Part shown: positions 1 to 8,238 of the stretch, in pieces
Layout of the letters: each line of letters starts with the position of its first letter
Position numbering within the stretch: the stretch's first letter is position 1
NCBI RefSeq assembly: GCF_000220705.2
Contig: NZ_CP023202.1
Span: forward strand, 2,914,001 to 2,978,000
Reading direction: 5' to 3'
DNA length: 64,000 nt
Source: Streptomyces xinghaiensis S187
GTDB taxonomy: Bacteria; Actinomycetota; Actinomycetes; Streptomycetales; Streptomycetaceae
The notes under the pieces: model-generated
Told to the model about the DNA's origin: nothing
Database searches by the model: none
What the model saw: only the letters and a program-made list of their open reading frames with translations
Program-made: the position numbers and the translations under genes

Positions 1-803
1 ACCTCGCGCTCGCCGCCCTGGCGGGCCTCGGCGTCTGGCTCTTCCACCTGCCCGGCGGGGCCGGGCTCCCGCTGCCCGGGGTGCTGCTCGCCCTGGCGTC
101 GGGCGCCTCCATGGCCTGCTACCTGCTGCTCAGCCGGCAGGCCGGGGCCCGGTCCGCCGGCGGAGCGCCCCTGGCGCCGGCCGTCGCCTGGTCGGCCGTG
201 CTCACCGTGCCGTTCGGGGCGGCGGAGAGCGGGACCGCGCTGCTGGGGACGCGGGCACTGGCCGTCGGCGCGCTGGTGGCCGTCTTCGCCACGGTGCTGC
301 CGTACTCGCTGGAGATGGCCGCACTGCGCCGCATCCCGCCCCGGACCGTGGGGGTGCTGCAGAGCCTCGAACCGGTGAGCGCGGGGCTCGCGGGCGCCGT
401 CCTGCTGTCCGAGCACCTGGTGCCGGTGCAGTGGCTGGCGCTCGGCTGCGTCGGCGCCGCGAGTTCCGGCACGGTGCTCCGGGTACGGGGCCGGCGCCGG
501 GGCCGGCCGGCGGACGCCCGTGCCGCCGGGGAGATCCCGGCAGGCCGGGCCCGGGCGGCCCCGGCCCGGACCGGCCCCGGCGGAGCGGCGCGGCGGGTGC
601 CCGGGCCCGTGCCTCCGCAATCGGGCACCCGGGCGGCCCGGGGCGGGGCCCCGGGGCTGCACGGCCGGGCCGGGCACCCGGCGGGACGCGCCGGGCCGGC
701 CCGCGGCTCAGCGGGCGCGGGCCACCCGGGTCTCGTCCCACACCGGCTCCGGGGTCTCCCGGACGACGCCGTCGGCACCGAAGACCAGGAACCGGTCGAA
801 TGA
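1..803 (+). CDS. EamA/RhtA-type drug/metabolite exporter, 5' end missing
   Basis: The reading frame is open from the left edge (first full codon at base 3), so the N-terminal half lies outside the window. The visible part begins with hydrophobic helices and contains a segment around bases 300-440 (ending GVLQSLEPVSAGLAGAVLL) typical of the second EamA repeat of ten-helix exporters such as RhtA. About 100 residues of Arg/Pro/Gly-rich, non-membrane sequence follow the last helix, and the stop lies 96 bases inside the 3' end of the convergent ABC-F gene. EamA proteins normally end shortly after the last helix, so the tail may be read-through after loss of the original stop. The family assignment is fairly safe. 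The substrate is unknown. Confidence 0.75.
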   Translation, partial: LALAALAGLGVWLFHLPGGAGLPLPGVLLALASGASMACYLLLSRQAGARSAGGAPLAPAVAWSAVLTVPFGAAESGTALLGTRALAVGALVAVFATVLPYSLEMAALRRIPPRTVGVLQSLEPVSAGLAGAVLLSEHLVPVQWLALGCVGAASSGTVLRVRGRRRGRPADARAAGEIPAGRARAAPARTGPGGAARRVPGPVPPQSGTRAARGGAPGLHGRAGHPAGRAGPARGSAGAGHPGLVPHRLRGLPDDAVGTEDQEPVE

Positions 804-2342
804 ACGGGCGAACCAGCGGTCGTGCGTCACCGCGAGCACCGTTCCGTCGTAGGCCTCCAGCGCCTGCTGGAGGGCGTCGGCGCTCTCCAGGTCGAGGTTG
901 TCCGTCGGCTCGTCCAGCAGCAGGGCCGTGGTCCCCGACAGCTCCAGCAGCAGGATCTGGAAGCGCGCCTGCTGGCCGCCGGAGAGCCTGCCGAACGGCT
1001 GGTCGCCCTGGCGCTCCAGCTCGTACCGGCGCAGCACGCTCATGGCGGCGCCCCGGTCGCGCGCGTGTTCGGTCCAGAGAATGTCGGTGAGGGTGCGCCC
1101 CTCCAGCTCCGGGTGGGCGTGGGTCTGCGCGAAGTGGCCGGGCACCACGCGGGCGCCGAGCTTCCAGCTTCCGGTGTGGGCGACCCCGTCACCGGCCAGC
1201 AGCCGCAGGAAGTGCGACTTCCCGGAGCCGTTCGAGCCGAGCACGGCGACCCGCTCGCCGTAGTGGACCTCCAGCGAGAAGGGCCGCATCAGCCCGGTCA
1301 GCTCCAGCCGCTCGCAGGTCACGGCCCGTACGCCGGTACGGCCGCCGCGCAGCCGCATCCGGATGTCCTGCTCGCGCGGCGGCTCGGGCGGCGGGCCGGC
1401 CTCCTCGAACTTGCGCAACCGGGTCTGCATCGCCCGGTAGCGGGAGGCCATGTCGGGGCTGTTCGCCGCCTGCTGCCGCAGCCGCAGCACCAGCGCCCTG
1501 AGCCGGGCGTGCTCCTCGTCCCAGCGCCGCTTCAGCTCCTCGAACCGGGCGAAGCGCTCCTTGCGCGCGGCGTGGTACGTCTCGAAGCTGCCGCCGTGCA
1601 CCCAGACGTCACTGCCGGCCACCCCCGGCTCCACGCTGATGATCTTGCTCGCGGAGCGGGCCAGCAGCTCGCGGTCGTGGCTGACGAAGAGGACCGTCTT
1701 GCGCGTCTCGCGCAGCCGCTCCTCCAGCCAGCGCTTGCCGGGCACGTCAAGGTAGTTGTCCGGCTCGTCGAGCAGCAGCACCTCGTCCGGACCGCGCAGC
1801 AGCGCCTCCAGCACCAGCCGCTTCTGCTCGCCCCCGGAGAGGGTGCGCACCTCGCGCCACTGCGCCCGTTCGTACGGAACGCCGAGCGCGGCCGTGGTGC
1901 AGATGTCCCACAGCGTCTCGGCCTCGTAGCCGCGGACCTCCGCCCAGTCGCTGAGCGCCTGCGCGTAGCCGAGCTGCGCCGCCTCGTCGTCGGTGGTCAT
2001 GATGGCGTGCTCCGCCGCGTCGACCGCCCGCGCCGCCGTGCGGATACGGGGCGGGGCGACGGACACCAGCAGGTCGCGCACCGTCCGCTCGTCCCGTACC
2101 GAGCCGACGAACTGGGACATCACCCCCAGGCCGCCGCCGACCGTCACCGAACCCCCGTGCGGCGTGAGCTGACCCGCGATCAGTTTCAGCAGAGTCGTCT
2201 TGCCCGCGCCGTTGGCCCCGACGAGGGCCACGGCCGATCCCTCACCGACCCGGAACGAGGCGTCGACCAGCAGAGGTCTGCCGTCCGGCAGGTAATACTC
2301 GACGTGCGCCACTTCCACATGCCCCATGCGGGCGATTGTCAC
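708..2342 (-). CDS. ABC-F family ATP-binding protein
   Basis: The 544-residue protein has two ABC ATPase domains in tandem and no membrane segments, which is the ABC-F architecture. Domain 1 has Walker A GANGAGKTT, signature LSGGEQKR and Walker B LLLDEPDNYLD. Domain 2 has Walker A GSNGSGKS, signature LSGGQQAR and LLLDEPTDNLD. A charged, helical linker (about residues 240-310) separates them. ABC-F proteins act on the ribosome, either as translation factors of the EttA type or as antibiotic-resistance protection proteins. Nothing here decides between these roles. The GTG at 2342 is the longest start. An ATG at 2327, just before MGHVEV, is equally possible, and neither has a clear ribosome binding site. 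The 3' end overlaps the convergent exporter gene. Confidence 0.85.
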   Translation of the reverse strand: MTIARMGHVEVAHVEYYLPDGRPLLVDASFRVGEGSAVALVGANGAGKTTLLKLIAGQLTPHGGSVTVGGGLGVMSQFVGSVRDERTVRDLLVSVAPPRIRTAARAVDAAEHAIMTTDDEAAQLGYAQALSDWAEVRGYEAETLWDICTTAALGVPYERAQWREVRTLSGGEQKRLVLEALLRGPDEVLLLDEPDNYLDVPGKRWLEERLRETRKTVLFVSHDRELLARSASKIISVEPGVAGSDVWVHGGSFETYHAARKERFARFEELKRRWDEEHARLRALVLRLRQQAANSPDMASRYRAMQTRLRKFEEAGPPPEPPREQDIRMRLRGGRTGVRAVTCERLELTGLMRPFSLEVHYGERVAVLGSNGSGKSHFLRLLAGDGVAHTGSWKLGARVVPGHFAQTHAHPELEGRTLTDILWTEHARDRGAAMSVLRRYELERQGDQPFGRLSGGQQARFQILLLELSGTTALLLDEPTDNLDLESADALQQALEAYDGTVLAVTHDRWFARSFDRFLVFGADGVVRETPEPVWDETRVARAR

Positions 2343-2370
2343 AAGACAACAGCCGGGGTACCAACCGGTT

Positions 2371-2383
2371 TAGACTGCACCGC
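2371..2383 (+). promoter_or_regulatory. -10 element giving a probable leaderless mRNA
   Basis: TAGACT (2371-2376) matches the TANNNT -10 consensus of the main Streptomyces sigma factor and ends seven bases before the ATG at 2384. Transcription would therefore start at or next to the start codon. No Shine-Dalgarno sequence precedes this ATG. A clear -35 box was not found. A short inverted repeat (TTGTC-ACAA-GACAA, 2336-2349) lies just upstream, between the divergent genes. Confidence 0.55.
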
Positions 2384-3223
2384 ATGAGCTTTGGGCAAAG
2401 GGGCTTTTCGGGGCCCGGGGGTTCCTTCGATTCTTCGACGCCCGACTGGGGCGCCATGGCGGACCGGACCGCCGCCCGCAACCGCCGCCGCAAGATGCTG
2501 CTGATCGGCGGAGGGGCCGCCGCCACGGCCATTGTCGGCACCATCGTGGCCTTCGGCGTCGTCAACGGGGGCAATGCCGAGGGCAGACAGGAGGGTCTCC
2601 CCGCACCGGAGACCCTGCCCAGCGAGCCACAGCAGCCGGAACCGTCCTTTTCGGAGGTCAAGCCGCCGCCTCCGCCCGACCCGCGCGAGTTCATCTCGGA
2701 CGCCGACAAGGACACGGCACCGCTCACCGCGACCACCCTGTTCCCGGACACCCGGATGACCATGGCCAGCCGGGCGTACGGCAAGGGCGCCACCGACTCG
2801 GTCACCAACTGCGCCACCGCCGCCTCCGGCCGGCTCGCGCCAGCGTTGACGGAGAACGGCTGCGACCAGGTCATCCGGGCCACGTACACGCGGGACGGCG
2901 TCGCGGTCACCGTGGGCGTCGCCGTCTTCGGCACCGAGGCTCAGGCGGCGAAGGCCAAGGAGGACGCGACCGGCAACATCCGGTCACTGCCCGGCGACGG
3001 CGTGCCGGTCTTCTGCCGGGCCACGGCCTGCCGGCTGACGGCCAACTCCATCGGCCGCTACGCCTACTTCACGGTCGCCGGCTACACCTCCGGCGAGGAC
3101 GTCACCACCGCCGACACCCGGGCGCGGCAGGCCGGCAAGGACGTCGCCGACTACACCTTCAACAGCATCGTCGACCGGGGCGAGGCGCAGGCGGCGAAGG
3201 CGGCCACGGCCCAGGCCGGCTGA
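2384..3223 (+). CDS. Membrane-anchored protein of unknown function
   Basis: The 279-residue product has a Gly/Ser-rich cytoplasmic start, a basic patch (NRRRK) and one transmembrane helix at about residues 38-60. A proline-rich linker (about 80-105) and an extracytoplasmic domain with four cysteines follow, the latter two in a CRATAC-like pair. The layout is that of a single-pass protein with its C-terminal domain outside the cell. I do not recognise the domain. The start at 2384 is preferred to an in-frame start at 2336 because of the leaderless promoter geometry. It is divergent from the ABC-F gene, with a gap of about 40 bases. Confidence 0.75.
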   Translation: MSFGQRGFSGPGGSFDSSTPDWGAMADRTAARNRRRKMLLIGGGAAATAIVGTIVAFGVVNGGNAEGRQEGLPAPETLPSEPQQPEPSFSEVKPPPPPDPREFISDADKDTAPLTATTLFPDTRMTMASRAYGKGATDSVTNCATAASGRLAPALTENGCDQVIRATYTRDGVAVTVGVAVFGTEAQAAKAKEDATGNIRSLPGDGVPVFCRATACRLTANSIGRYAYFTVAGYTSGEDVTTADTRARQAGKDVADYTFNSIVDRGEAQAAKAATAQAG

Positions 3224-3566
3224 CCGACGGACGGGGCGCCGCCGGAAGGCGGGGCAGCTCCGGACGAGGCGATTCCGGCCGATCGTTCCAGCTGATCGTA
3301 CCGGCCGCGGTCCGGCCGCCCCGGGCCCGTCCGGCGGCCCGGGCCGGGGCCTCCGCCCCGCGGAACGAGACCGCCCGGCCCACCGCCCTCGCGCCGCGTC
3401 CCGCCCCGTCCCTCCCGTTCCGGCCGGGTCCTGTCCGGTCCGCTCCGGTCCGCTCCGGTCCGGCCCGGTTCCGGCAATAGCGGCCGGGCCATTGCCGCTC
3501 GCGCACCGGGCTGGTTAAGGTCGGCGCGTTATCCCGTCCCGTCCCGCTCCGAGCCGGGAGGACACC
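3224..3566. other. Intergenic region, 343 bases
   Basis: No gene is seen here. The stretch is extremely GC-rich and contains short imperfect direct repeats of a CCGCTCCGGT-like unit around 3430-3470. It ends with the promoter of the LAL regulator. A long open frame on the opposite strand is an antisense artefact of GC-rich codon positions. Confidence 0.6.
3492..3521 (+). promoter_or_regulatory. Promoter of the LAL regulator
   Basis: TTGCCG (3492-3497) and TAAGGT (3516-3521) are separated by 18 bases, which fits the TTGNNN/TANNNT consensus of the housekeeping sigma factor. The predicted start is near 3528, giving a leader of about 38 bases that contains a strong GGGAGGA ribosome binding site at 3556-3562. 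Confidence 0.6.
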
Positions 3567-6500
3567 ATCACAGGCACCCCGGCCGTTCCGGCCGCAGCCG
3601 CCTTCCGGTCCGCGCCCCGTCTGGTGGGCCGGGCGGCTCTCCTCGCCTCCGTGGAATCCCGCATCGCCGCGGGCGGCAGCGTCGTCCTGACCGGCCCGAG
3701 CGGCATCGGCAAGACGGCCCTGCTGGAAGCCGCCGGCGCGGCCGCCGCCGCACGCGGCGAACTGGTATTGCGCGCCGCCGGTGCCGAGACCGAGCGCTGG
3801 ATCCCCTACGCGGCGCTCGCCGAGCTGCTGAGCCAGGTGCCCGCCGCGTGGCTGGACGCCCTCCCGGGGCCGCAGCGCGCCGCCATGGACGGGGTGCTGC
3901 TGCGCGACCGTCCCGCCGTCACCGCGGGCCGCGCGCAGTTCGCCTGCCGGCTCGCGTGGCAGACGCTGCTCACCCGCTGCGCGGAGGCGGGACCGGTGCT
4001 GCTGCTCCTGGACGACGCCGAGTGGCTGGACACGGCCTCCGCCGACACCCTCGCCTACGCGGCGCGGCGCCTGACCGGCGGCGCCGTGCGCGTCCTGCTC
4101 GCCGGGCAGCGGCCGGAGCAGGCCGTGGACGCGGCCCCGGCCGGCGCGGGAGCGGAGTCCGGCGCTCCCGGCGGCCCGCTCCCGGACCCCGGTACGGGCA
4201 CGGGCACCGCCCCGGGGACGGGATACGGCCGGGCACGCCGGGCCCCGTGGCCCGTACCGCCCGGCACCGCCGAGATCGCCGTACCCCCGCTCGCGCCGGA
4301 CGAACTGGCCGAACTGCTGGACCAGTACGGCCTGCCGGCCCGGGTGGCGAACACCGTGCACGCGGAATCGGGCGGCAATCCGTATCTCGCCCTGGCGCTC
4401 GGCGGCGCGTTCACCGACCGCCTCCCCCGGCACGGCCGTCCCGTCCCGCTCCCCCGGCATGTGCACGCCCTCATCAGCGAGCGGGTCGCCGCGCTGCCCT
4501 CGCAGACCCGCGAGACGCTGCTGGTCGCCGCGCTGGCCGCGCATCCCACGGCGGAGCTGCTGCTGCGGGCGGGCCGCGCGGACGCCGAGCGGGACATCCG
4601 CCGTGCCGTCGAGGCCGGGCTGCTGGTGAGCGAGAGCGGCACCCTGCGGTTCACCCCGCCGGCGGTCGGCACCGTCCTGGCCGAGTCGGCGTCGGCCGGG
4701 CACCGGGCCGCCACACACACCGTGCTCGCCGGGGTCGTGACCGACGCGGCGGGCCGCGTCCGGCACCGCGCCCTCGCCTCCGCCGACCCCGACGCGGAGG
4801 TGGCCCGCTCCCTGGTCACCGCCGCCGAGGCGGCCCGCCGCCAGGGCTCCCACCGGCTGGCCGCGGAGCTCTACCTGCTGGCCGCGGACCGCACACCGTA
4901 CGAGTTCGAGGCCGAGCGCCTGGAGTGGCTGGTGGCCGCCGCGGAGGTCGGCGCGGCGGCGGGACTCCCCGGCATCGTGCACCGCGCGGCCGACGCCGTC
5001 CTCGCCGCCGACGCCCACCGCGACCAGCGGGTACGGGTCCGGCTGGCGCTCATCGACCTGTCCGGGCAGGCACTCGCCGAACGGGACGAGGTGTTCGCCG
5101 CCGCCCTCGTCGACGCGGGCGACGACCCGTCCCTGCTGGCGCCGCTGCGGCTGCGGCTGTCCTGGGCGGCGCTGGTGGACGGCCGTCCGGGCCCCGGCGC
5201 CGAGGAGGCGGAGCGGGCCGCCGGACTGGCGCGCGCCGTCGGCGACACCGACACCGAGGCCATGGCCCTCTGCATCCGCGCGATCGCCGCCCGGGTCATG
5301 GGCCGCCCCGACCACCGGGCGATCATGGATGCCGCGCTGGCCCTGCCGCAGCCGGCCGTCGACGGCCGGCTGCACATGGCGCCGCGCTTCCACGCCGCCC
5401 GGTTCGCCGTCTTCGACGACCGGCTGGAGGAGGCCCGGCAGGACCTGCTGCGGATGCTCGCCCTCACCGAGCGGGGACACGGCGAGGAGGTCATGGAGGT
5501 CCTGCGCAGCCTCTCCGAGGTCTCGGCCCGGCTCGGCCGGTGCGCGGACGCGCTGCACTTCGCCGACCGGGCGATCCGCATCACCGAGGACGCCGCGCTC
5601 AGCCCCGGTCCCGCCTGGTACAACGCCGCCGTCGCGGAACTGGCGGGCGGCAGCGTCCAGCGGGCCGTCGCCTACGCGGAGCGCGGGGTGCGCGCCTCCG
5701 AACAGGAGCGCGACTCCATCTTCCTGGGACGCCATCTGCACGTCCTGGGCCAGGCCCGGCTGCGCGGCGGAGACGTGCGGCGCGGGGTCGATGCGCTGCT
5801 CCGCATCCGCGCGCTGGAACGCGAACAGGGCGTGTCGGCGCCCCTGGTGCTCCGCTGGCACAGCGATCTGGCGGCCGGGCTGACGGCCCTCGGACGCCAC
5901 GAGGAGGCGGCGGAGACCATCGCCTCGGCACGCGAGGCGATCACCGTGGAGCTCGGCGGACGGCACGACGGCCCGGGCGGCCCCGAAGCCCCCGGCGGCC
6001 CCGGCGGCTTCGGCGACCCCGGCGGCACGGCAGCCGGCAAGCGCGAAGCCGGAGCGCGCACCCGTACGGACCGCCGGCCGGGCCCCGCGGACCCCGGAGA
6101 GCCGGGTACGCCCGGCACCCTTCCGCCCGGCGCCGGCGTCATGGCGCAGCTCGACCGCGCCGAGGCCGCCCTGCTCGCCGCCCAGGGCCGCCCCGACGCG
6201 GCCGTACGCCTGCTCGAAGAGGCCGCGCACCGCTTCGAGGTGCTGGGACAGCCGCTCGAACGCGGTCACTGCCTGCTGGTCCGCGCCGGAATCGAACGCC
6301 GACGGCGCCGTACCGCCGCGGCCCGTACGGCCGTCAGCGAGGCGCTCGCCCTCTTCGCCCGCCACGGCGCGAAGCCGTGGACGGAGCAGGCGGGCCGCCT
6401 GCTGGCCCAGGTCGACGGCACGACGGCGGAACCCGGCCGGACGGGCCCGGCCGGCGGCACCGCGCTCGGCGTCCCGTCCGGCGCGGGCGCGGCCGCCACG

Positions 6501-6785
6501 GTCCGCGAGCCCGGGGCGGCACCGGGGCACGGGAGCGGGGCCGGAGCCGCCGCGTTCGCCGTCCTGACGGACTCCGAGGAGCGGATCGCCGTCCTCGTCG
6601 GCGAGGGGGCCACCAACCAGGAGGTCGCGGCGCGGATGTTCCTCAGCGTCAAGACCATCGAGGCCTCGCTGACCCGCATCTACCGCAAGCTCGGCATCCG
6701 CTCCCGCACCCAGCTCAGCTCCTGGCTGAGCTCGGCGTACGGCCTGTCGGACGGCCCGTGGCCACCGGCCTCACCCCACGCGTGA
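3567..6785 (+). CDS. LuxR-family LAL-type transcriptional regulator (AAA ATPase plus HTH)
   Basis: The protein of about 1072 residues begins with an ATPase domain: LVGR near residue 19, Walker A GPSGIGKT at 43-50 and Walker B with LLLLDDAEWLD near 145-155. A TPR-like helical middle follows, interrupted by Gly/Pro-rich inserts near 190-220 and 800-850. It ends with a LuxR helix-turn-helix (about 998-1060, containing GATNQEVAARMFLSVKTIE). LAL proteins are large pathway activators, often of antibiotic or sugar genes. The target is not evident. The start is a problem. The ribosome binding site at 3556-3562 is followed by ATC (3567), not ATG or GTG, and the first normal start codon in frame (GTG 3624) would cut into the conserved LVGR motif. 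I annotate from 3567 because of the RBS. The function call is firm; the start is not. Confidence 0.85.
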   Translation: MTGTPAVPAAAAFRSAPRLVGRAALLASVESRIAAGGSVVLTGPSGIGKTALLEAAGAAAAARGELVLRAAGAETERWIPYAALAELLSQVPAAWLDALPGPQRAAMDGVLLRDRPAVTAGRAQFACRLAWQTLLTRCAEAGPVLLLLDDAEWLDTASADTLAYAARRLTGGAVRVLLAGQRPEQAVDAAPAGAGAESGAPGGPLPDPGTGTGTAPGTGYGRARRAPWPVPPGTAEIAVPPLAPDELAELLDQYGLPARVANTVHAESGGNPYLALALGGAFTDRLPRHGRPVPLPRHVHALISERVAALPSQTRETLLVAALAAHPTAELLLRAGRADAERDIRRAVEAGLLVSESGTLRFTPPAVGTVLAESASAGHRAATHTVLAGVVTDAAGRVRHRALASADPDAEVARSLVTAAEAARRQGSHRLAAELYLLAADRTPYEFEAERLEWLVAAAEVGAAAGLPGIVHRAADAVLAADAHRDQRVRVRLALIDLSGQALAERDEVFAAALVDAGDDPSLLAPLRLRLSWAALVDGRPGPGAEEAERAAGLARAVGDTDTEAMALCIRAIAARVMGRPDHRAIMDAALALPQPAVDGRLHMAPRFHAARFAVFDDRLEEARQDLLRMLALTERGHGEEVMEVLRSLSEVSARLGRCADALHFADRAIRITEDAALSPGPAWYNAAVAELAGGSVQRAVAYAERGVRASEQERDSIFLGRHLHVLGQARLRGGDVRRGVDALLRIRALEREQGVSAPLVLRWHSDLAAGLTALGRHEEAAETIASAREAITVELGGRHDGPGGPEAPGGPGGFGDPGGTAAGKREAGARTRTDRRPGPADPGEPGTPGTLPPGAGVMAQLDRAEAALLAAQGRPDAAVRLLEEAAHRFEVLGQPLERGHCLLVRAGIERRRRRTAAARTAVSEALALFARHGAKPWTEQAGRLLAQVDGTTAEPGRTGPAGGTALGVPSGAGAAATVREPGAAPGHGSGAGAAAFAVLTDSEERIAVLVGEGATNQEVAARMFLSVKTIEASLTRIYRKLGIRSRTQLSSWLSSAYGLSDGPWPPASPHA

Positions 6786-6935
6786 CCCGGCGCCGTCCGT
6801 CCGACCGTACCCACCCCCACCGGACTCCCCGCCCCGCGCCGGCGCCAGGCCCACCTCCTCCCGACACGGTCCGTCACCGTCCGGCAACAGCCCGGTCCGG
6901 CGGTTCCGGCGGGCCGTGACGGGCCCGCGCAAGGG

Positions 6936-6965
6936 CTGTCCAGCCCCGCGGCGCGCCGCTACGGT
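6936..6965 (+). promoter_or_regulatory. Possible promoter of the 7017 gene
   Basis: CTGTCC (6936-6941) and TACGGT (6960-6965) are separated by 18 bases. The -10 box is good and the -35 box is poor. A start near 6972 would leave a 45-base leader with a GGGAGCGGG ribosome binding site. Confidence 0.4.
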
Positions 6966-7016
6966 GTTCGGATCTTCAACGGGGTACGGGGCCTACGGGG
7001 CGAGGGAGCGGGAATC

Positions 7017-7469
7017 GTGGCGGAAGCCTGGACCACCAAGGAACAACTGGCCGCCGCGATGGACCACTTCATGCGGCAGCTCCCCGGGTGGCGGCGGCCC
7101 GCCGCCCACGGGCTGGGCCTGATCACGCCCTCGGGCACCGAGTTCCCCGTGGTCAACGCCGGTGAGCACTATCTGCCGGCCGCCGTGCTCTCCACCGTCT
7201 GCGAACACCGGGTCGGCACCCGCACCTACCCCGTCACCGTGGACCAGCTCGACGAGGCCATCGGGCTCCTCGCCCCCGCCGGGGCGTGCCCCGACTACGA
7301 CCACCCCAATCTCGCCGCCTGGCGCCACCTCCGCCACCGGCTCCCGGACACGGTGGACTACGACGCGCCCGCGAGCCTGGTCGCCGTCTTCGTCGACCGG
7401 CTCGACGACCCGCCCGTCGACGCCCACGACGCCCGCTTCCGCCACCTCCTCGCCCAGCGCGCCGGCTGA
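7017..7469 (+). CDS. Hypothetical protein, 150 aa
   Basis: This is a small soluble protein with no signal peptide, membrane helix or motif that I recognise. It is rich in His, Asp and Pro, and its composition suggests a compact globular domain. The GTG start at 7017 has a purine-rich ribosome binding site (GAGGGAGCGGG) at a suitable distance. It converges with the VOC gene, and a bidirectional terminator lies between them. The codon pattern (GC at third positions) supports a real gene. Function unknown. Confidence 0.65.
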   Translation: MAEAWTTKEQLAAAMDHFMRQLPGWRRPAAHGLGLITPSGTEFPVVNAGEHYLPAAVLSTVCEHRVGTRTYPVTVDQLDEAIGLLAPAGACPDYDHPNLAAWRHLRHRLPDTVDYDAPASLVAVFVDRLDDPPVDAHDARFRHLLAQRAG

Positions 7470-7523
7470 GGCCCGCGGCCGGCGGTCTCCTCGGCCGTCG
7501 TACGGGCCGGCGGAACGCACCTT

Positions 7524-7557
7524 CCGTGACCGGGACCCCCGTGTGCCCCGGTCACGG
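7524..7557. terminator. Bidirectional terminator
   Basis: Perfect 11-bp arms (CCGTGACCGGG, 7524-7534, and its complement at 7547-7557) enclose a 12-base loop. The hairpin lies between the convergent genes ending at 7469 and 7592. Confidence 0.7.
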
Positions 7558-7591
7558 ACGACGCGGCCGGCCCGCGCCCCCGCCGGGCGGG

Positions 7592-8074
7592 CTACGCGCC
7601 CTCGTAGGCCTTCCGGAGCTCCGCGATGTCGAGCTTCTTCATCCCGAGCATCGCCTCGGTCGCCCGCTTGGCCTTCTCCGGGTCCGGGTCGCCGACCATG
7701 TCGAGGAGCACGGCCGGGACGATCTGCCAGGACACCCCGAACCGGTCCTTCACCCAGCCGCACTGGACCTCCTGGCCGCCCCCCTCGGTGAGCCGGTCCC
7801 AGTAGTGATCCACCTCGGCCTGGTTCTCGCACGTGATCTGGAACGAGATGGCCTCGGTGAAGCTGAACTCCGGCCCGCCGTTCAGCGCGACGAACTTCTG
7901 GCCGTTGATCTCGAAGTCCACGGTGACCACCGAGCCCGCGGGCCCGGGACCGGCCTCGGTGTAGCGGCTAGTCTTCCCGATCCGCCCGTCCTCGAAGACC
8001 GAGGTGTAGTACTGCGCCGCCTCTTCGGCGCGGCCGTCGAACCACAGACAGGTGGTGAAGCCCTTTTCGATCAT
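7592..8074 (-). CDS. VOC-fold protein (3-demethylubiquinone-9 3-methyltransferase domain, PhnB-like)
   Basis: The 160-residue protein carries the FTTCLWFDGRAEEAAQYY start, a central FVALNGGPEFSFTEAISF segment and the GWVKDRFGVSWQIVP segment typical of the PhnB-like vicinal-oxygen-chelate family. Despite the domain name these are not methyltransferases. They are small glyoxalase-fold proteins of mostly unknown substrate. The start at 8074 has an AGGAGGG ribosome binding site. It is transcribed towards the hypothetical gene and stands apart from truA upstream. Confidence 0.85.
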   Translation of the reverse strand: MIEKGFTTCLWFDGRAEEAAQYYTSVFEDGRIGKTSRYTEAGPGPAGSVVTVDFEINGQKFVALNGGPEFSFTEAISFQITCENQAEVDHYWDRLTEGGGQEVQCGWVKDRFGVSWQIVPAVLLDMVGDPDPEKAKRATEAMLGMKKLDIAELRKAYEGA

Positions 8075-8238
8075 GGGTGCCCTCCTGGAGCGCGAGAGTG
8101 TTTACCCATACCGACCGCCCCGGGACGGCAAACTCATCGCTGCTCCGGCGGAGAATCACCGCCGCCCGGACGCCCCGCCCCGGAGCCGCCGGTCGCCCGC
8201 CGTCCCGTCACCGGTGGCCGGCGGCGACCGCGGCCCAG

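Noticed and set aside
3159..6530. Long minus-strand frame under the LAL regulator
   Set aside because: It is the complement of a recognised gene, and its composition is that of an antisense shadow.
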